From Acholoe squamosa (lineage: Eukaryota > Annelida > Polychaeta > Phyllodocida > Polynoidae): a stretch of 64,000 bases of DNA. The stretch is from the NCBI GenBank assembly GCA_949317995.1, contig OX439046.1, positions 36,492,002 to 36,556,001 of the forward strand. Reading direction: 5' to 3'. The notes under the pieces are model-generated. The model made no database searches. It saw only the letters and a program-made list of their open reading frames with translations, and was not told the DNA's origin. This document shows, piece by piece, positions 42,001 through 48,060 of the stretch (position 1 is its first letter; each line of letters starts with the position of its first letter). Made by a program: the position numbers and the translations under genes.

Positions 42001-42682
42001 TGTGCCTAAAAGTATTTAATTGGCTTCAATGCAAAGTGCGCCTTATAAGCGAGGTGCTCCTTGTATGCAGAGTATGGCGGTACTATCCAATTCAGTGCCT
42101 TACATTTGTAATGCCGCAGAAAATGATTCAATGATTTTCACTTTATTCTAAATATGTTTTTGAACCTCTGGTCCTATGGTAGCCCAAAGTCCAGAAATTA
42201 ACTTGAGCTTGACGCACATCACATCCATAAAGCATCCCTACAATTCTTTAAGCTCATTGGTAGAAGATGCATAGGGATATCTCTCATAACCAAGTTTAAA
42301 AATGAGAACTACAAACCTGTTGGCAGCATCAAGTTTGGCGAGGAGGGCCATGTCTGCCTGGTTGGCCACTGGTGAGGCGGGTGTCACTTCAGGCACACCT
42401 GGTACGTCACCAGGTATATACGCCAACACCTCGGTACACGCCCCTTTCACTGCATCAGCCGGCGTACCGCTACCTTTCACCACAGGAGGCGGCGTACCGT
42501 TGGTGTACGTCGCCGTACCATTGGTGGTAGCAGCAGTAGGCACAGCCATGGCAGCGGCAGGGCAGGAGGAGACTTGCAGGGCAGAAGGACGGCCTGGCGT
42601 GGGGCTGCAGGGGTGATCTCCTGACTCTACATCTTGTGTTGGGTTGTTGGTGCCACCTCTATTCTGTACTTCTGGGCCAAGA
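23922..42682 (-). CDS. EVI5: EVI5/EVI5-like TBC-domain RabGAP, partial, nine exons
   Basis: Exons on the minus strand, 5' to 3', are 42682-42317, 41165-41005, 28150-28065, 27820-27596, 27316-27242, 26964-26839, 26556-26413, 24645-24556 and 24019-23922. All junctions are GT/AG and all phases match. The joined reading frame follows the EVI5 family closely: an LLAKLDAANR N-terminal segment, a Ser-rich linker, the WVIWGKIVNDWD pre-TBC helix, then the TBC domain. Both TBC catalytic motifs are visible: the arginine finger in IRRDITRTYPEH and the glutamine finger in VGYCQG. Family members stimulate GTP hydrolysis by Rab GTPases (Rab11/Rab35 in vertebrates) in endosomal traffic and cytokinesis; this is family knowledge. 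The long C-terminal coiled coil is not found. A 12.7-kb retrotransposon fills the second intron. EVI5 versus EVI5L cannot be told apart from an invertebrate pre-duplication copy. Confidence 0.88.
24556..24645 (-). CDS. EVI5: EVI5-like exon: TBC domain C-terminal part
   Basis: This 90-base, phase-0 exon encodes GMETVFRVGYSILQMSHDEL and LLSQDMEGMLK, colinear with the family. Acceptor GTTGTAG, donor CTGAAA/GTAAGA. Confidence 0.92.
24960..25200. repeat. Degenerate dispersed repeat with TATAAGGCGCACCT motifs
   Basis: Within an EVI5-like intron the motif TATAAGGCGCACCTCATATA and variants (TTAGGCGCACCTGAGACTTA, TATAAGGCACATC) recur several times. Similar pieces occur in reverse at 41890-42080 (GCGCCTTATAAGCGAGGTGC) and at 59998-60055. 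This looks like old copies of one dispersed element; the family is not identified. Confidence 0.45.
26081..26142. repeat. Two adjacent inverted repeats in an EVI5-like intron
   Basis: ACATCAGTATGA / TCATACTGATGT (26081-26108, 4-base loop) is a perfect inverted repeat. It is followed directly by ACACATATTCATC / GATGAGTATGTGT (one mismatch, TATA loop). Confidence 0.85.
26413..26556 (-). CDS. EVI5: EVI5-like exon: TBC domain, MFASSWFLTLF segment
   Basis: This 144-base, phase-0 exon contains EQLPELYMHFQSQNF, SMFASSWFLTLF and RIFDVFLSE, a hallmark stretch of the EVI5/TBC fold. Acceptor CGTTACAG, donor TCTGAG/GTAAGT. Confidence 0.94.
26839..26964 (-). CDS. EVI5: EVI5-like exon: TBC domain middle
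   Basis: This 126-base, phase-0 exon encodes MPEEEAFAVLVKLMQEYRLR, ELFKPSMAELGLCMFQ and LECMIQ, matching the family closely. Acceptor GTTTTAG, donor ATACAG/GTAAAT. Confidence 0.94.
27242..27316 (-). CDS. EVI5: EVI5-like exon: TBC glutamine finger
   Basis: This 75-base, phase-0 exon encodes SLHDREVGYCQGSGFIVG and contains the YxQ glutamine finger. Acceptor CTTTACAG, donor ATGCAG/GTCAGT. Confidence 0.93.
27596..27820 (-). CDS. EVI5: EVI5-like exon: start of TBC domain, arginine finger
   Basis: This 225-base, phase-0 exon starts ELVRKGVPHHFRGIVWQLL and contains the catalytic IxxDxxR motif as IRRDITR, then LGQESLFNVMK. Acceptor ATATGCAG, donor ATGAAG/GTGAGG. Confidence 0.95.
28065..28150 (-). 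CDS. EVI5: EVI5-like exon: pre-TBC WVIWGKIVNDWD segment
   Basis: This 86-base exon (acceptor GCCTACAG, donor GTTAAG/GTGAGC) encodes NPDDAWVIWGKIVNDWD and a Lys-rich helix leading into the TBC domain. It is the first exon after the retrotransposon; its acceptor is 105 bases from the 3' LTR. Confidence 0.9.
28256..28612 (-). repeat. 3' LTR (element orientation)
   Basis: The second 357-bp copy; the single difference from the 5' LTR is at 28451. Its AATAAA (minus strand, 28337-28342) is the expected polyadenylation signal of the element. Confidence 0.96.
28337..28342 (-). terminator. Polyadenylation signal AATAAA in the 3' LTR
   Basis: AATAAA reads on the minus strand, the strand of both the element and the host gene. 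The same signal is in the 5' LTR at 40696-40701. Confidence 0.6.
28613..28623 (-). other. Probable polypurine tract
   Basis: Directly upstream of the 3' LTR the element reads GGTGGGGGTAG, a short G-rich tract where plus-strand priming is expected. It is interrupted by pyrimidines, so the exact limits are uncertain. Confidence 0.55.
28624..29540 (-). other. ~0.9-kb untranslated stretch between ORF3 and the 3' LTR
   Basis: No coding frame is seen. The first half in element orientation is mixed; the half next to the LTR (28690-29300) is A/T-rich and unlike the CpG-rich rest of the element. It may carry packaging or export signals; nothing specific is recognised. Confidence 0.6.
29541..33080 (-). 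CDS. ORF3, 1179-aa protein with two C2H2-like fingers in the envelope position
   Basis: The ORF is uninterrupted and lies where errantiviruses carry env, but it has no signal peptide and no hydrophobic membrane segment. Visible parts: a globular-looking N-terminal region (about 90-215, with GYVNVTKGFIRT and YPLLYGLIGFEERLP); a charged coiled coil about 293-330 followed by basic tracts SRRKKK and a Ser/Arg-rich stretch to 400; two zinc-finger-like units C551-x4-C556-x18-H575-x4-H580 and C589-x9-C599-x13-H613-x4-H618; a long Pro/Ser/Thr-rich linker (about 700-940); and a helical region 985-1095. It looks nuclear and nucleic-acid-binding. I do not recognise a family. A role in regulation, RNA export or target choice is inference. 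Start: first Met, 540 bases after the pol stop. Confidence 0.88.
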   Translation of the reverse strand: MAQSEVMATVTANPDGHPTPLRAQDEAPRSPIVELMDTTEMESSIPETTPDTLSIPRGAELVAPGTPRPSTTEGTKPSVIIEVPVTFTDRPPAVGYVNVTKGFIRTATGKNRYCPPKYLGLKGEPPQMIPHDLQKRICRGCIDTGVADVSDIWFENYFGLAEAMCISDGLVAVVDAICEDDRIRSQTAYPLLYGLIGFEERLPSIHSREVLLPQGPPRERTYAFMSSSQMNSPVREEEDALLADPELEREERRMTNETARDGDVASLIPEAASSLEGGACYSTKVNTAREMSLEELDARQEAIERERKDLMKRKSKLKKDVEKARKESTDKPEAKSKSSRRKKKVVEEKADESDDSAASTSSRSSRSRTRSGKTTREDDTSPPSRSTRTRPSRRTTPLAPEPVTSTAAEEEEIQDEGNGDRDKQVAEMSRHLLENIDSLEEPLGDAPDESCLNKWVNARTGFPDYTPKCFMDCQRHTDSYSIPPATNRDGDSDDEEWMKILKKDAGPAKFYRVWVASLGDTSKTPKSYYGFEHRTKLQYAASAWTSSNPTCPFEICVNAAETERVWPSKDSFFRHLVEYHMHHGPVYRCSNEKNENKKCQGLRTTRRGRMAEHLAQVHGLKASDARLKALKLHERLMSKWDQMTSEERLKITMRTDHLCHTVEGKQDAYFLKNVRSHRFDMSAEMHWRVKVQRRDPDAVDRYGRPRPHPGSDPRRDAKRPRSESQSPAPAPEHKKRSPDPSTIAGATSRDPSSLEQVSPLNSSSYRPAAGTSTGNHQTWFEGRNTLSHSDWFAGHTESATRHRGKPDTEADEFPTLSETQTPGPESQTLLPSGKPKPMGPPANPADTSSRGRVRPVDPKRPGREVALKDPSQPLPDVGRGRGLTIDASGAVVGSSRRTNTATPSPSATATSSSAYESGSDTHTPPVPTPPTRNIRTTNVLHLVKSNLELEDPDDYIRNRTQETCDIQADVFQAWQERHISQATGYLRGVTEGVFECLHEIQRREIARISQDMQGQARDQLRASLQRENEAKAMKLKYESQLQELRSQYDHQDVRFMAVFGCFMKDWDGTAESAFEKLQAKLQENRQLEADIESFGFASMPTPRASASAGAPPTGPERELEGATAAATATPTRQADAAVTTPETTTVVADPARTPVVDNLISLDSDPETHPGETVMETDL
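33081..33620 (-). other. 540-bp CpG-rich spacer between pol and ORF3
   Basis: No long minus-strand frame crosses it. It contains GCGCATGCGCCACCGCGCTG-type CpG clusters near 33270-33295 (plus strand). It probably carries the signals by which ORF3 is expressed: a splice acceptor or an internal promoter. I cannot tell which. Confidence 0.6.
33621..37874 (-). CDS. pol: Pol polyprotein: protease, RT, RNase H, integrase, AT-hook-like tail
   Basis: The 1417-residue ORF has all enzymes intact. Protease: LIDTGASHS with D136 and IIGLDF at 204-209. Reverse transcriptase about 400-640, with LVYLDD (YLDD 556-559) and LPFGLCNAPATF. RNase H about 700-830, with LDTDAS, RELLAVV, RTDHSSL and NADALSR. Integrase: zinc module H958-x4-H963-x29-C993-x2-C996, then catalytic D1025, D1085 and E1121 (D-x59-D-x35-E), and a GPY/F-like WDGPHVVTRV near 1258. 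The order RT before integrase makes it Ty3/gypsy. Residues 1300-1417 are very basic, with KRRRGRPARK (AT-hook core RGRP), GGRPSR and RTRGRGK; no chromodomain is seen. All catalytic residues are present, so it may be active. The start is the first Met after an upstream in-frame stop. Confidence 0.96.
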   Translation of the reverse strand: MAKDVVRDSIICQKATAGEPELVQESIPSGGLVREKDPLTPARAGGFDGEGAVICQDQREQSHVEDEGGWVEELTRVSAAHLPPNHPCVTFLKGFGWEIGDSKEQLRFAQNSSPLGGKRWYIAVSVKGRTGEFLIDTGASHSCVSRKFFNLVSGNHETLPVGVNACTADGSQMQTFGKTFIRIGMGGYEYVMSPTIAEISDDGIIGLDFASLYGAVLDPRFGMLKIRQPYNCEIPCLLRHVSTVATVVQTVKIPPGTACDVLCSSNHAFRGSNAIFEPNYEALSSLHLDSVDTLVGSGSWTVVPIMNRGLKPVYLKKNEKIGDMSLIEHISESRFRNELPAGMERGLSDDLLKLVNDSSLRKKSEKEGLRTLLATYKDAFGKPGGAVGRTSRVLHTIDTGDSKPFKIPYRRLPLKKKVEAEKQILEQLEKGVIVPSTSPWSSPVCMTTKKDGSIRFCIDYRKLNGLTKKNSYPLPRIDETLDSLGGNKYFCTLDLQSGYWQIGMAPKDMEKTAFSSHMGLFQYNVLPFGLCNAPATFEAMMEEMLSDLLWKNCLVYLDDVIVFGKTFEDCKNNLELVLKRILANGLKLKTKKCNLFKSSITYLGRIITPDGVKADPEKLKTVSEWQKPICAKEVRSFLGFCSYYRDFLPNYSKVSYPLQILAHWTPGRAKEHFPWGDEQDVAFEQIKHLFANTPVLKYPTADDHFILDTDASNDSIGAALSQVQDGVEVPIAFASNTLNKAQRNYCTTKRELLAVVVYTKKFRHFLWGTDFTLRTDHSSLRWLLNFKDAEGMIGRWLAHLSEFGLEHSQIQHRPGSKHINADALSRRPIRKCQKIDCDDCGAHNAVVATVRTRQSSPLPSVSMENVIDWPEETILHFQQNDPAIKRVICYLNKNAKPERPALSLEDRETRKFLAQWTELEIRDGLLCRWKTCPTKDKVLQIVIPMSLRRDIMFYCHGHKTSGHFGKKRTLERLARRYYWPGMHNDIIRWVMTCPECGRNKPGPGMGKMPLAQELFGVRFARVAVDIISGIEPTPRGNTCMMVVTDYYTKYTRVYPLPDHKAATCAIAFVKGWVLHLGAPLMMHSDQGREFESNLWQEMCHCLAICKTRTNPYRPQSDGQVERFNRTLIQVLKPLVNSCQDDWDEQCDFVVHAYNSTVHAATNCSPNLLVFGEDIIMPADLVYGVMGVSPEAPCTVMFVESLRDQFKRAYEVVRNELLKNANWQKTGYDTHLKPRQFSVGDRVFRLHEPLRCKKLISSWDGPHVVTRVISESTVMLMSLATGRMHKSNVCRLRRWRGRDAANSECDDISKQMTKEKDEILMKTNKLSGKMKVTAPKRRRGRPARKANNKKTMGGRPSRVESDTNLKPNREKIVSAERRTRGRGKLLARSTKPSRESQLKNTEREVRRSPRIAGRTAVT
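37889..40486 (-). CDS. gag: Gag polyprotein (large, coiled coil plus CCHC knuckle)
   Basis: The 865-residue ORF is the first in the element, 114 bases after the primer site. Residues about 95-290 are rich in Glu/Lys/Leu and Gln with heptad character, a long coiled coil. Residues 425-470 are Gly/Ala/Pro-rich and disordered. Residues about 500-690 (with KTWKEWFSNF, YFERGTFQELV and QKPQESFRAYGYEL) fit the capsid region of Ty3/gypsy Gag. A single zinc knuckle CYRCQEMGHYAHEC (C831-x2-C834-x4-H839-x4-C844) near the end should bind RNA. It is about twice the usual Gag length, mostly from the N-terminal coiled coil. Gag forms the particle and packages RNA; this is family knowledge. The start is the first Met of the open frame. 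Confidence 0.93.
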   Translation of the reverse strand: MDRIQMRGYTSITGPNVERVVRNPGSGEMSTPAANYTYRLNTETTETPPPIMMMTLDAQRTASARAETKTISPRRSLDDVDVSVFDIGGSKRVTESAAEYLREQAKLSFDAMNKIRLRQGLPKLEDSEQKVLRLRNLEKQCSQYQTEKERMLNDMKELEKKTELKEKVKRDLEYQAYVMERNIELAKAEWENEKLRREVDLEEQEASSTIRNLELKKEAEQLKAEMEQYKYEANKLLEIRDQCILNNEDVMESIKDSNQDLFLKQQELCLEKANLTKKKMTLKTCVSGIESDGQINEADLETGKDSSFETDTSASVTQLDTLYQQRPSKSDATFVKGPSPVATSTPAEALKKPDRYDPFVNKNADLHVRKDSVYDPSHESRTTEPEKRRIRFSVTTGINDETEYRNNDEQEGHFELSYDDNSVDESEPLGTGNQGASGGSASGTTQGPTAPPAGAGGATGGPPRRRSRSSVLEDMLNQSANTSNAAHSEETIREWSVNQCQKLVRSNNAARRQAILPKLYEGVKTWKEWFSNFTDDMRCNAWTPEEALPHLIRCLKYGPGRIAVEKWNEVYFERGTFQELVEIASILLYNLVSEDPFMLFKKRTQKPQESFRAYGYELQSLLQRARPGTNPSDKFFLNDLLPQFVSGLRDEEQQQAALDAWKGRNPTLTDLFEGIECWTVKKTLMAGKVELKSSNTKVCASTNTSTASVSGIHQPTYTELTDNDFEIIEIEEEDGSISAVQVKKDVKRKYIPRRMYNRRANEPRVEQKSNSDSHVREMAVVRTPVMPPPRTTVTPKPLDMKKMMEDFMKTFSETMLTRPTRRRVDRSKLRCYRCQEMGHYAHECTAPKPVLSRVNYVEETKDEEN
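37892..37898 (-). promoter_or_regulatory. Candidate -1 frameshift heptamer GGAAAAC at the gag stop
   Basis: pol lies in the -1 frame relative to gag. The pol frame is open only from the GGA after a TGA just upstream, so the overlap is about ten bases. G GAA AAC directly precedes the gag TAA. The A-site codon AAC can re-pair after a -1 slip; the P-site pairing is imperfect, so this is not a canonical X XXY YYZ site. Reinitiation at the pol ATG 15 bases further is an alternative. Confidence 0.4.
40600..40613 (-). other. Primer-binding site matching the 3' end of tRNA-His
   Basis: One base inside the 5' LTR the element reads TGGTGCCGTGACCA, which pairs with the 3' end of animal tRNA-His (acceptor stem ...TGGTCACGGCA plus CCA). 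The match is 14 bases as I recall the tRNA; then it diverges. Position and the TGG start fit a minus-strand primer site. Confidence 0.82.
40615..40971 (-). repeat. 5' LTR (element orientation)
   Basis: The 357-bp LTR is identical to the other copy except at 40810 (C here, T at 28451). An AATAAA signal lies on the minus strand at 40696-40701, preceding a CACGTG, and would mark the R/U5 region. The first part in element orientation (U3) is G+C-rich. No clear TATA box is recognised, only GATATAGTG about 20 bases in. Confidence 0.96.
40972..40975. repeat. Target-site duplication CTTA (right copy; left copy 28252-28255)
   Basis: CTTA directly precedes the TG of the left LTR and directly follows the CA of the right LTR. 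A 4-bp duplication fits the group. Confidence 0.85.
41005..41165 (-). CDS. EVI5: EVI5-like exon: Ser-rich linker
   Basis: The exon lies between an acceptor GTTTTAG and a donor TCTA/GTAAGT and is 161 bases long. It encodes LLECDEKSLRSLSNTPSK and a run of serines ending NLQYEEES, colinear with the EVI5 family segment before the TBC domain. Its donor lies only 33 bases from the end of the retrotransposon. Confidence 0.85.
41166..42316. other. EVI5-like intron 1 with degenerate repeat
   Basis: The intron is A/T-rich with a short CACACACACA run at about 41570. The part 41890-42080 carries TTATAAG/GCGCCTTATAAGCGAG motifs, the mirror of those at 24960-25200. Confidence 0.5.
42317..42682 (-). CDS. 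EVI5: EVI5-like exon: N-terminal linker with LLAKLDAANR
   Basis: The exon lies between an acceptor TTTTCACAG and a donor AACAG/GTTTGT. It is open over all 366 bases in the frame that takes two bases from an upstream exon, so it is probably internal, although a Met at 42547-42549 could also start translation. The first part is Pro/Thr/Ala-rich and probably disordered. The end ADMALLAKLDAANR matches the conserved short helix of EVI5 proteins. Split Arg codon (AG/G) joins the next exon. Confidence 0.72.
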
Positions 42683-45600
42683 CTGTGAAAAGAACAGAAA
42701 GAAGGGAAAGTTTAGTAACAATCATCTAAAATACAAAATAGCTGCGACTGAACATCTGTTATTACACATTCTTCTCTATTCATAGACCATACAATCCTAG
42801 TTTAAGAACTGCCTTCATTATTTTCAGTAATGCTTTAAGGTCAATGGGGTTAAAATTGTCTGGACTCAACTTGTGTACCGAATCGCAGGGTGAGAGCTAC
42901 GTTATCTGCTTCTTTAAGCCATTGTAGTATTTGTGACCCATCAAGCGAGAACACCCCTCCGCAGCGGATTTTTAATTCCCCATTTGGCCACCAGGGGGCA
43001 TTGGAGAGGCAAAACTACTGTAAAATCAATATAAAAATATATTAAGCTAATTTTTGATGCAGAATTCAATGGTCTCATTTAAAATGCACCATTTTCGGTA
43101 GAAATGACCCCTATTTGGAAGGTAAAATGAACATTTTTCATGAGAAATCAGCCTATATGCCTGTTTCTGGTTGCCATGGCAACCATTCCAATAATCAAAA
43201 CTTGCAGATTTTTATGCCAATTTTCAGGGAAACTCACTAAAGACCCAAATCTGAAAACAGAAATGGAAAATTCCTTCTAGATCAAAATCTATGACAAAAA
43301 TCACCATATTTTTATGTATTTTTTATGAAAAAGGCTGATTTATCGTGTTTTAGATATTATTATGGTTTATAATGTATTTAGAGCTTAATCATCAATTTCA
43401 AATATGAATAATGACCTATGTTCAAGATGGGGTCCTGACATAACTACTAGGAATATTTAAGCCAATGATGTCTCATTTTAAAGATCTTCAGATAAAATTT
43501 GATAATGAGTTTCTCTGCAGATGGGTGTTTTTGCTTGCCTGGTCACATTTAGTTGACTTCTCTGTTGCTACGCCCAAGTAATAAAACAAAAGAAGTCTCC
43601 ATTTACTGTAGTAAAGAGAGACCTCGATCAGACACGCTAGTATAAGGAGATCAAAGCCATTATCTAAACTTGGTAAACAAAGATATAAAATACGAAGACA
43701 CCTATTACAAACAGATTTCTAGAAAACTGCCAGGTACCTAACGCCTTTAGCTTTTATAATATTGTTCAAAGGTTGTATACTGCAGGGCTTTAGAAATCCT
43801 GTTAGGTCATCCCCATTAACAGTTACAGGTAGCACCAGGCATCTGTAATAATACCTGTTTGACCTTCACAGAATCTGCCATATAGGACTAGTTGGTGGTG
43901 ATGTACCTGTGAATAGGGTCTGCTAGGGTCCACAGCAATTTATAGGAGGTAAGTACATGTAAGTCTAAAAATATTATACTTGGCGAGCCTATGTACAGGT
44001 CAAGGAAGAATATCCGGTAAGTTTAAGGATTTCACAACGGTCGTTGTCTCTGGATCATTACATTATACTTTTGGCAGTGGTCTCAATTCAGGTATAAATT
44101 GTGGATACAGTGAAACACCACTCAAATGTCTGGGAGAAATGATGTATTGATAGTGACAGAAGGACCAATTCTCAATCACAACCCTCACCCTCACCAGGCC
44201 CTGTCGATCTGTGCAAGTGAGTGAATGGTGTAAAGCTCGATCCATTGACCTGAGCAGGTGAACTACTCACTGCGGCTGCTACCTGTGGTCTCTCAGACAC
44301 TTTTATGTAGAGCAAGAGGCCAGGATGAATGCAACGGTATCCAGTGTAGACAGTCCTTGGCCGTGTGTGGCTGTGGAAGGGGGGAGGAGATTACCCGAGG
44401 ATCCTTGTCCTATTGATCTGTGTTTCCGCTTGTATCAATAGATGTTGACCTGATTGGGTAACAAGAACCTACCAAGGTCCTCTCCTCTCGCTGGTAATCA
44501 GCTACAGACGGCTGGTACCCGACGCTGTTCTGCACGGGCGAGGGGCGGGGAGATAACCAGTGTCAATGTTAAGTAATCTGCCCCTTTCCTTGTAAATGTA
44601 AATATATTATTAACCTATTGTATGATAACCCTGGTATGTAGCCTGTAAGTTAGTGTATGGGTCTAAGGTTGTGGATTCTGCTGAGTACAGGAACCCCAAT
44701 ACTCGTATTTCCCAAGTAAAGTGGGCTTCTCTAGTACAAAGCCCCCCCCCCCCCGCCTTTTTTTTTGTCTCGTGAACATACATGCATATGGAAAGCATTC
44801 AATAGTTGTTTCCGGATTAAAATTACTGAGTCTAAGTCTTCCTGGTTGTGTGAATATTCAAAGTATATTCTCTCATACACTATAACTTCAATTCCTTGCT
44901 ATAAACCTAGATAAAACTGCCACCACAAGGCAATGTCATTACCGCATCAATAGTTGGGAGTCCAAACAAGTGGTATAGGTGTATTTAAAAGTGATGGGTG
45001 TAGATTGTGCTGACTTTTCTAACATCGGATATCATGACAGCGCAGCAACAAAGGCGCCTGATACGACACATGGCTGCTGGAGGGTGTGGTGTGTTAGGTA
45101 TAATATATTGATATTGATCCTGACTCACTCTACACATAGTCAGAGTTGTACAGTCCTAGTACCAGCACCACCACACCCACCACTATATGTATACGTCTCT
45201 ATGTAAGCCTGACCTCCCAGAGGCTATCAGTCTCTTTGTTCCCTTAACTACCTTATTGGATGGCATATTTGTTCTTGGGGAAAATTCAATATCTGCAGGT
45301 GCCCACCGAAATTCGTTTCATTTTCAATGTTTCCAGGCCCCAACAAAAATCGCTTAATTACAGGAGATGATGGATCCAAAGCAAGCCATTTCCATTTATA
45401 GGATCACAGTTGAGATGATGATGGAAGTCAGAGTTCAAAAAACTCTTTGGGTAATTGTCCCTGCCCAATGCAGCTTTCCTCTAGGCTGGCAGTGTCAGAC
45501 CTACCAATAGCTGGGAATGTAGTATACTGTTGTCACACAATAAGTCACACAGAGTATTTATACACTTGTATACAGTGTCCGATAAAGACATGATGAATAG

Positions 45601-46205
45601 ATGTATATATCTCTGTGGGGGGCATGATATAACTAATGGCTGGCGCATTTATATAGGCCTGATCCTGTAGTATAGGGGCCAGCTTATCTATAAGGTGATA
45701 GCTGTAGATGAGTGTGTACCTATATGATGTAATAACAGAATCATATATACACAGATGGTGTCTGGTGGTTACGTAAGGTGTTAACACAGGGTCAGGTGTA
45801 TTTTATGAACCTTATAAATGTAAGCATGTGATGCTCCATTTATGTACCTGTACAACACATGTACCTGTACAACACATGTACCTGTACAACACATGTACCA
45901 TGATCTGACTTCAGCAAATACCGAATGACCTCTCCCCTGTACCTTCTAACGGCCACACCTGCGGCGTATTCACTGTCCCACGCTAATTGAAATGATAAAT
46001 AGCGCTGCTTAAACCAAAGGGATTATTAATTTATCAAACAACGAAAGAATTAGTGTATAACATAGGGTAGCGACATAACAACTCACGGAGGAAGTTGGAG
46101 GAGTCAAGCGTAGCGTTTTTGGAACCCATGTAGATCTAGAAATCATCAAAATTCAGAAATCTGATATCATGCATAGTAGCACTATAGAAGTCTAAGATGT
46201 CTACC
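42683..46205. other. Upstream intron or intergenic sequence, no supported exon
   Basis: If the exon at 42317-42682 is internal, some of this is intron. I found no further EVI5-like exon. Noted: a poly-C/poly-T run near 44747-44767 and a 17-bp tandem repeat at 45843-45899. Confidence 0.4.
45843..45899. repeat. 17-bp tandem repeat, about 3.3 copies
   Basis: The unit TGTACCTGTACAACACA is repeated exactly three times and then partly. Confidence 0.9.
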
Positions 46206-46208
46206 TAA

Positions 46209-47110
46209 GGCCACACCAAATTAAGATATTGGTCTATGGATTTCCCACACTTTTTATTTTATTGTTTTAAGAAAATTTATTTGTCTATGGATTCCGCCCG
46301 CATCATTTTCTGGAAAATAGCTTCTTTTTTTACATTGAAGCAGCTTACATGGTCAATCAATAAAGGTACAGAAATGGCAGGCCACTCACTGGATAGGTAA
46401 AAACATCACCAGTTTCATTATAAAGGCCTTTTATGCATCCTAAATAAAACAAAAACATTTGAGCAAAGGAACCCCACCCCCTAACCCCATGACCACTCCC
46501 TTAGTGTAGATTTAATAGCATTTGTTGATATGACTATCTATTGGCCGAGTCATTATTGCCAGGGGGAGGGGGGCAATTTGAAAAAGAGCCCCCTTATTGA
46601 TGTGGGCAAAGCCCAATATGTACTGTGGTATTAAATTACCTGTAAAGCTTATATAACACCGCATCATTACATATGCACATCCGATATTTGGGGGGGGGGG
46701 TTGTGTAAGCACTTTTGTAATACTACGATTACTGGGGGCTGTGGTCAGAAAAAAAATGCCAGTCTGCAAATATATTTCAACACCCTACGTTCATGCTAAA
46801 ACACCTGTATCCAAATTTATCATTTATGGTACCGGTACCCTTATTCCCTTTCATTGTACCGGTACCCTTATACCCTTTCAACAGCAGTCTACTTGTTCGA
46901 AAACATTATTTTTCAAACTCCTTAATTTTATTGAGCAGGAAATGGTATGATATTGCTGCTGCAGTCAGATCAAAGTCGTTCCATTTTGCCTCTCCATATT
47001 TTTTATATGCACAATCCATAGACAGATACATTTTCTTAGAAAATTTCGCCCTCCCGCTCCATTTTCTAAAAATGAAAATCCATAGACCAATATTTTAATT
47101 TGGATTGGCC
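46209..47110. mobile_element. PIF/Harbinger-like non-autonomous element, TAA target duplication
   Basis: The left end reads GGCCACACCAAATTAAGATA then TTGGTCTATGGATTT; the right end on the complement reads GGCCAATCCAAATTAAAATA then TTGGTCTATGGATTTT. The inverted similarity extends about 110 bases with a second GTCTATGGATT copy in each arm. TAA flanks both ends (46206-46208 and 47111-47113). GGCC ends and a TAA duplication point to PIF/Harbinger. No transposase ORF; interior A/T-rich. The terminal sequence differs from the element at 6742, so it is another family. Confidence 0.78.
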
Positions 47111-47221
47111 TAATGGTATTTATAATAGCGTGACCTTGTTCTGATAAGGCCCGTAAGGTAAACACCAGGTGTGGCACTGAGTAGCAGTCATTCCCTTACA
47201 CCATCAATACTCACCTTGTAG

Positions 47222-48060
47222 GGTGAGCAGAGCACCCACAGGGGTACACTCTTTATAGTGAGCAGCTCAGGTACAGGGTACACTTCATATGGTGAGCAGC
47301 TCATGTAAAGGGTACACTTCATACAGTGAGCAGCTCATGTACATGGTACACTCTGTATGGTGAGCAGCTCATGCACAGGGGTACACTCTGTATGCTAAGC
47401 AGCTCATGTACAGGGGTACACTCTGTATGCTGAGCAGCTCATGTACAGGGTACACTTTATATGGTGAGCAGCTCATGTACAGGGTACACTTCATACAGTG
47501 AGCAGCTTATGTACAGGGGTACACTCTATATGCTGAGCAGCTCATGTACAGGGTACACTTTATATGGTGAGCAGCTCATGTACAGGGGTACACTCTGTAT
47601 GCTGAGCAGCTCATGTACAGGGTACACTTCATATGATGAGCAGCTCATGTAGATGGGTACACTCTGTATGCTGAGCAGCTCATGTACAGGGTACACTTCA
47701 TATGGTGAGCAGCTCATGTAGATGGGTACACTCTGTATGGTAAGCAGCTCCTGTACAGGGGGAACACTCTGTATGGTAAGCAGCTCCTGTACAGGGGGAA
47801 CACTCTGTATGGTGAACAGCTCCTGTACAGGGGTACACTCTGTATGGTGAGCAGACCATATACAGAGTACACTCTGTATGGTGAACAGCTCCTGTACAGG
47901 GGTACACTCTGTATTGTGAACAGCTCCTGTACAGGGGTACACTCTGTTTGGTGAACAGCTCCTGTACAGGGGGTACACTCTGTATGGTGAACAGCTCCTG
48001 TACAGGGGTACTCTCTGTATGGTGAACAGCTCATGTACAGGGGCACACTCAGTATGGTGA
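47222..48060. repeat. 34-36 bp minisatellite, about 24 copies
   Basis: The unit is like GGTGAGCAGCTCATGTACAG followed by GGGTACACTCTGTAT. Units are 34-36 bp and fall into variants (CTCATG in the first two thirds, CTCCTG with GGTGAACAG in the last third), so blocks have spread locally. Several long minus-strand frames here are products of the repeat, not genes. Confidence 0.93.

Noticed and set aside
47526..48046. Overlapping minus-strand ORFs of 110-150 codons
   Set aside because: They are by-products of the 34-36 bp minisatellite, with the same repeat read in different frames.
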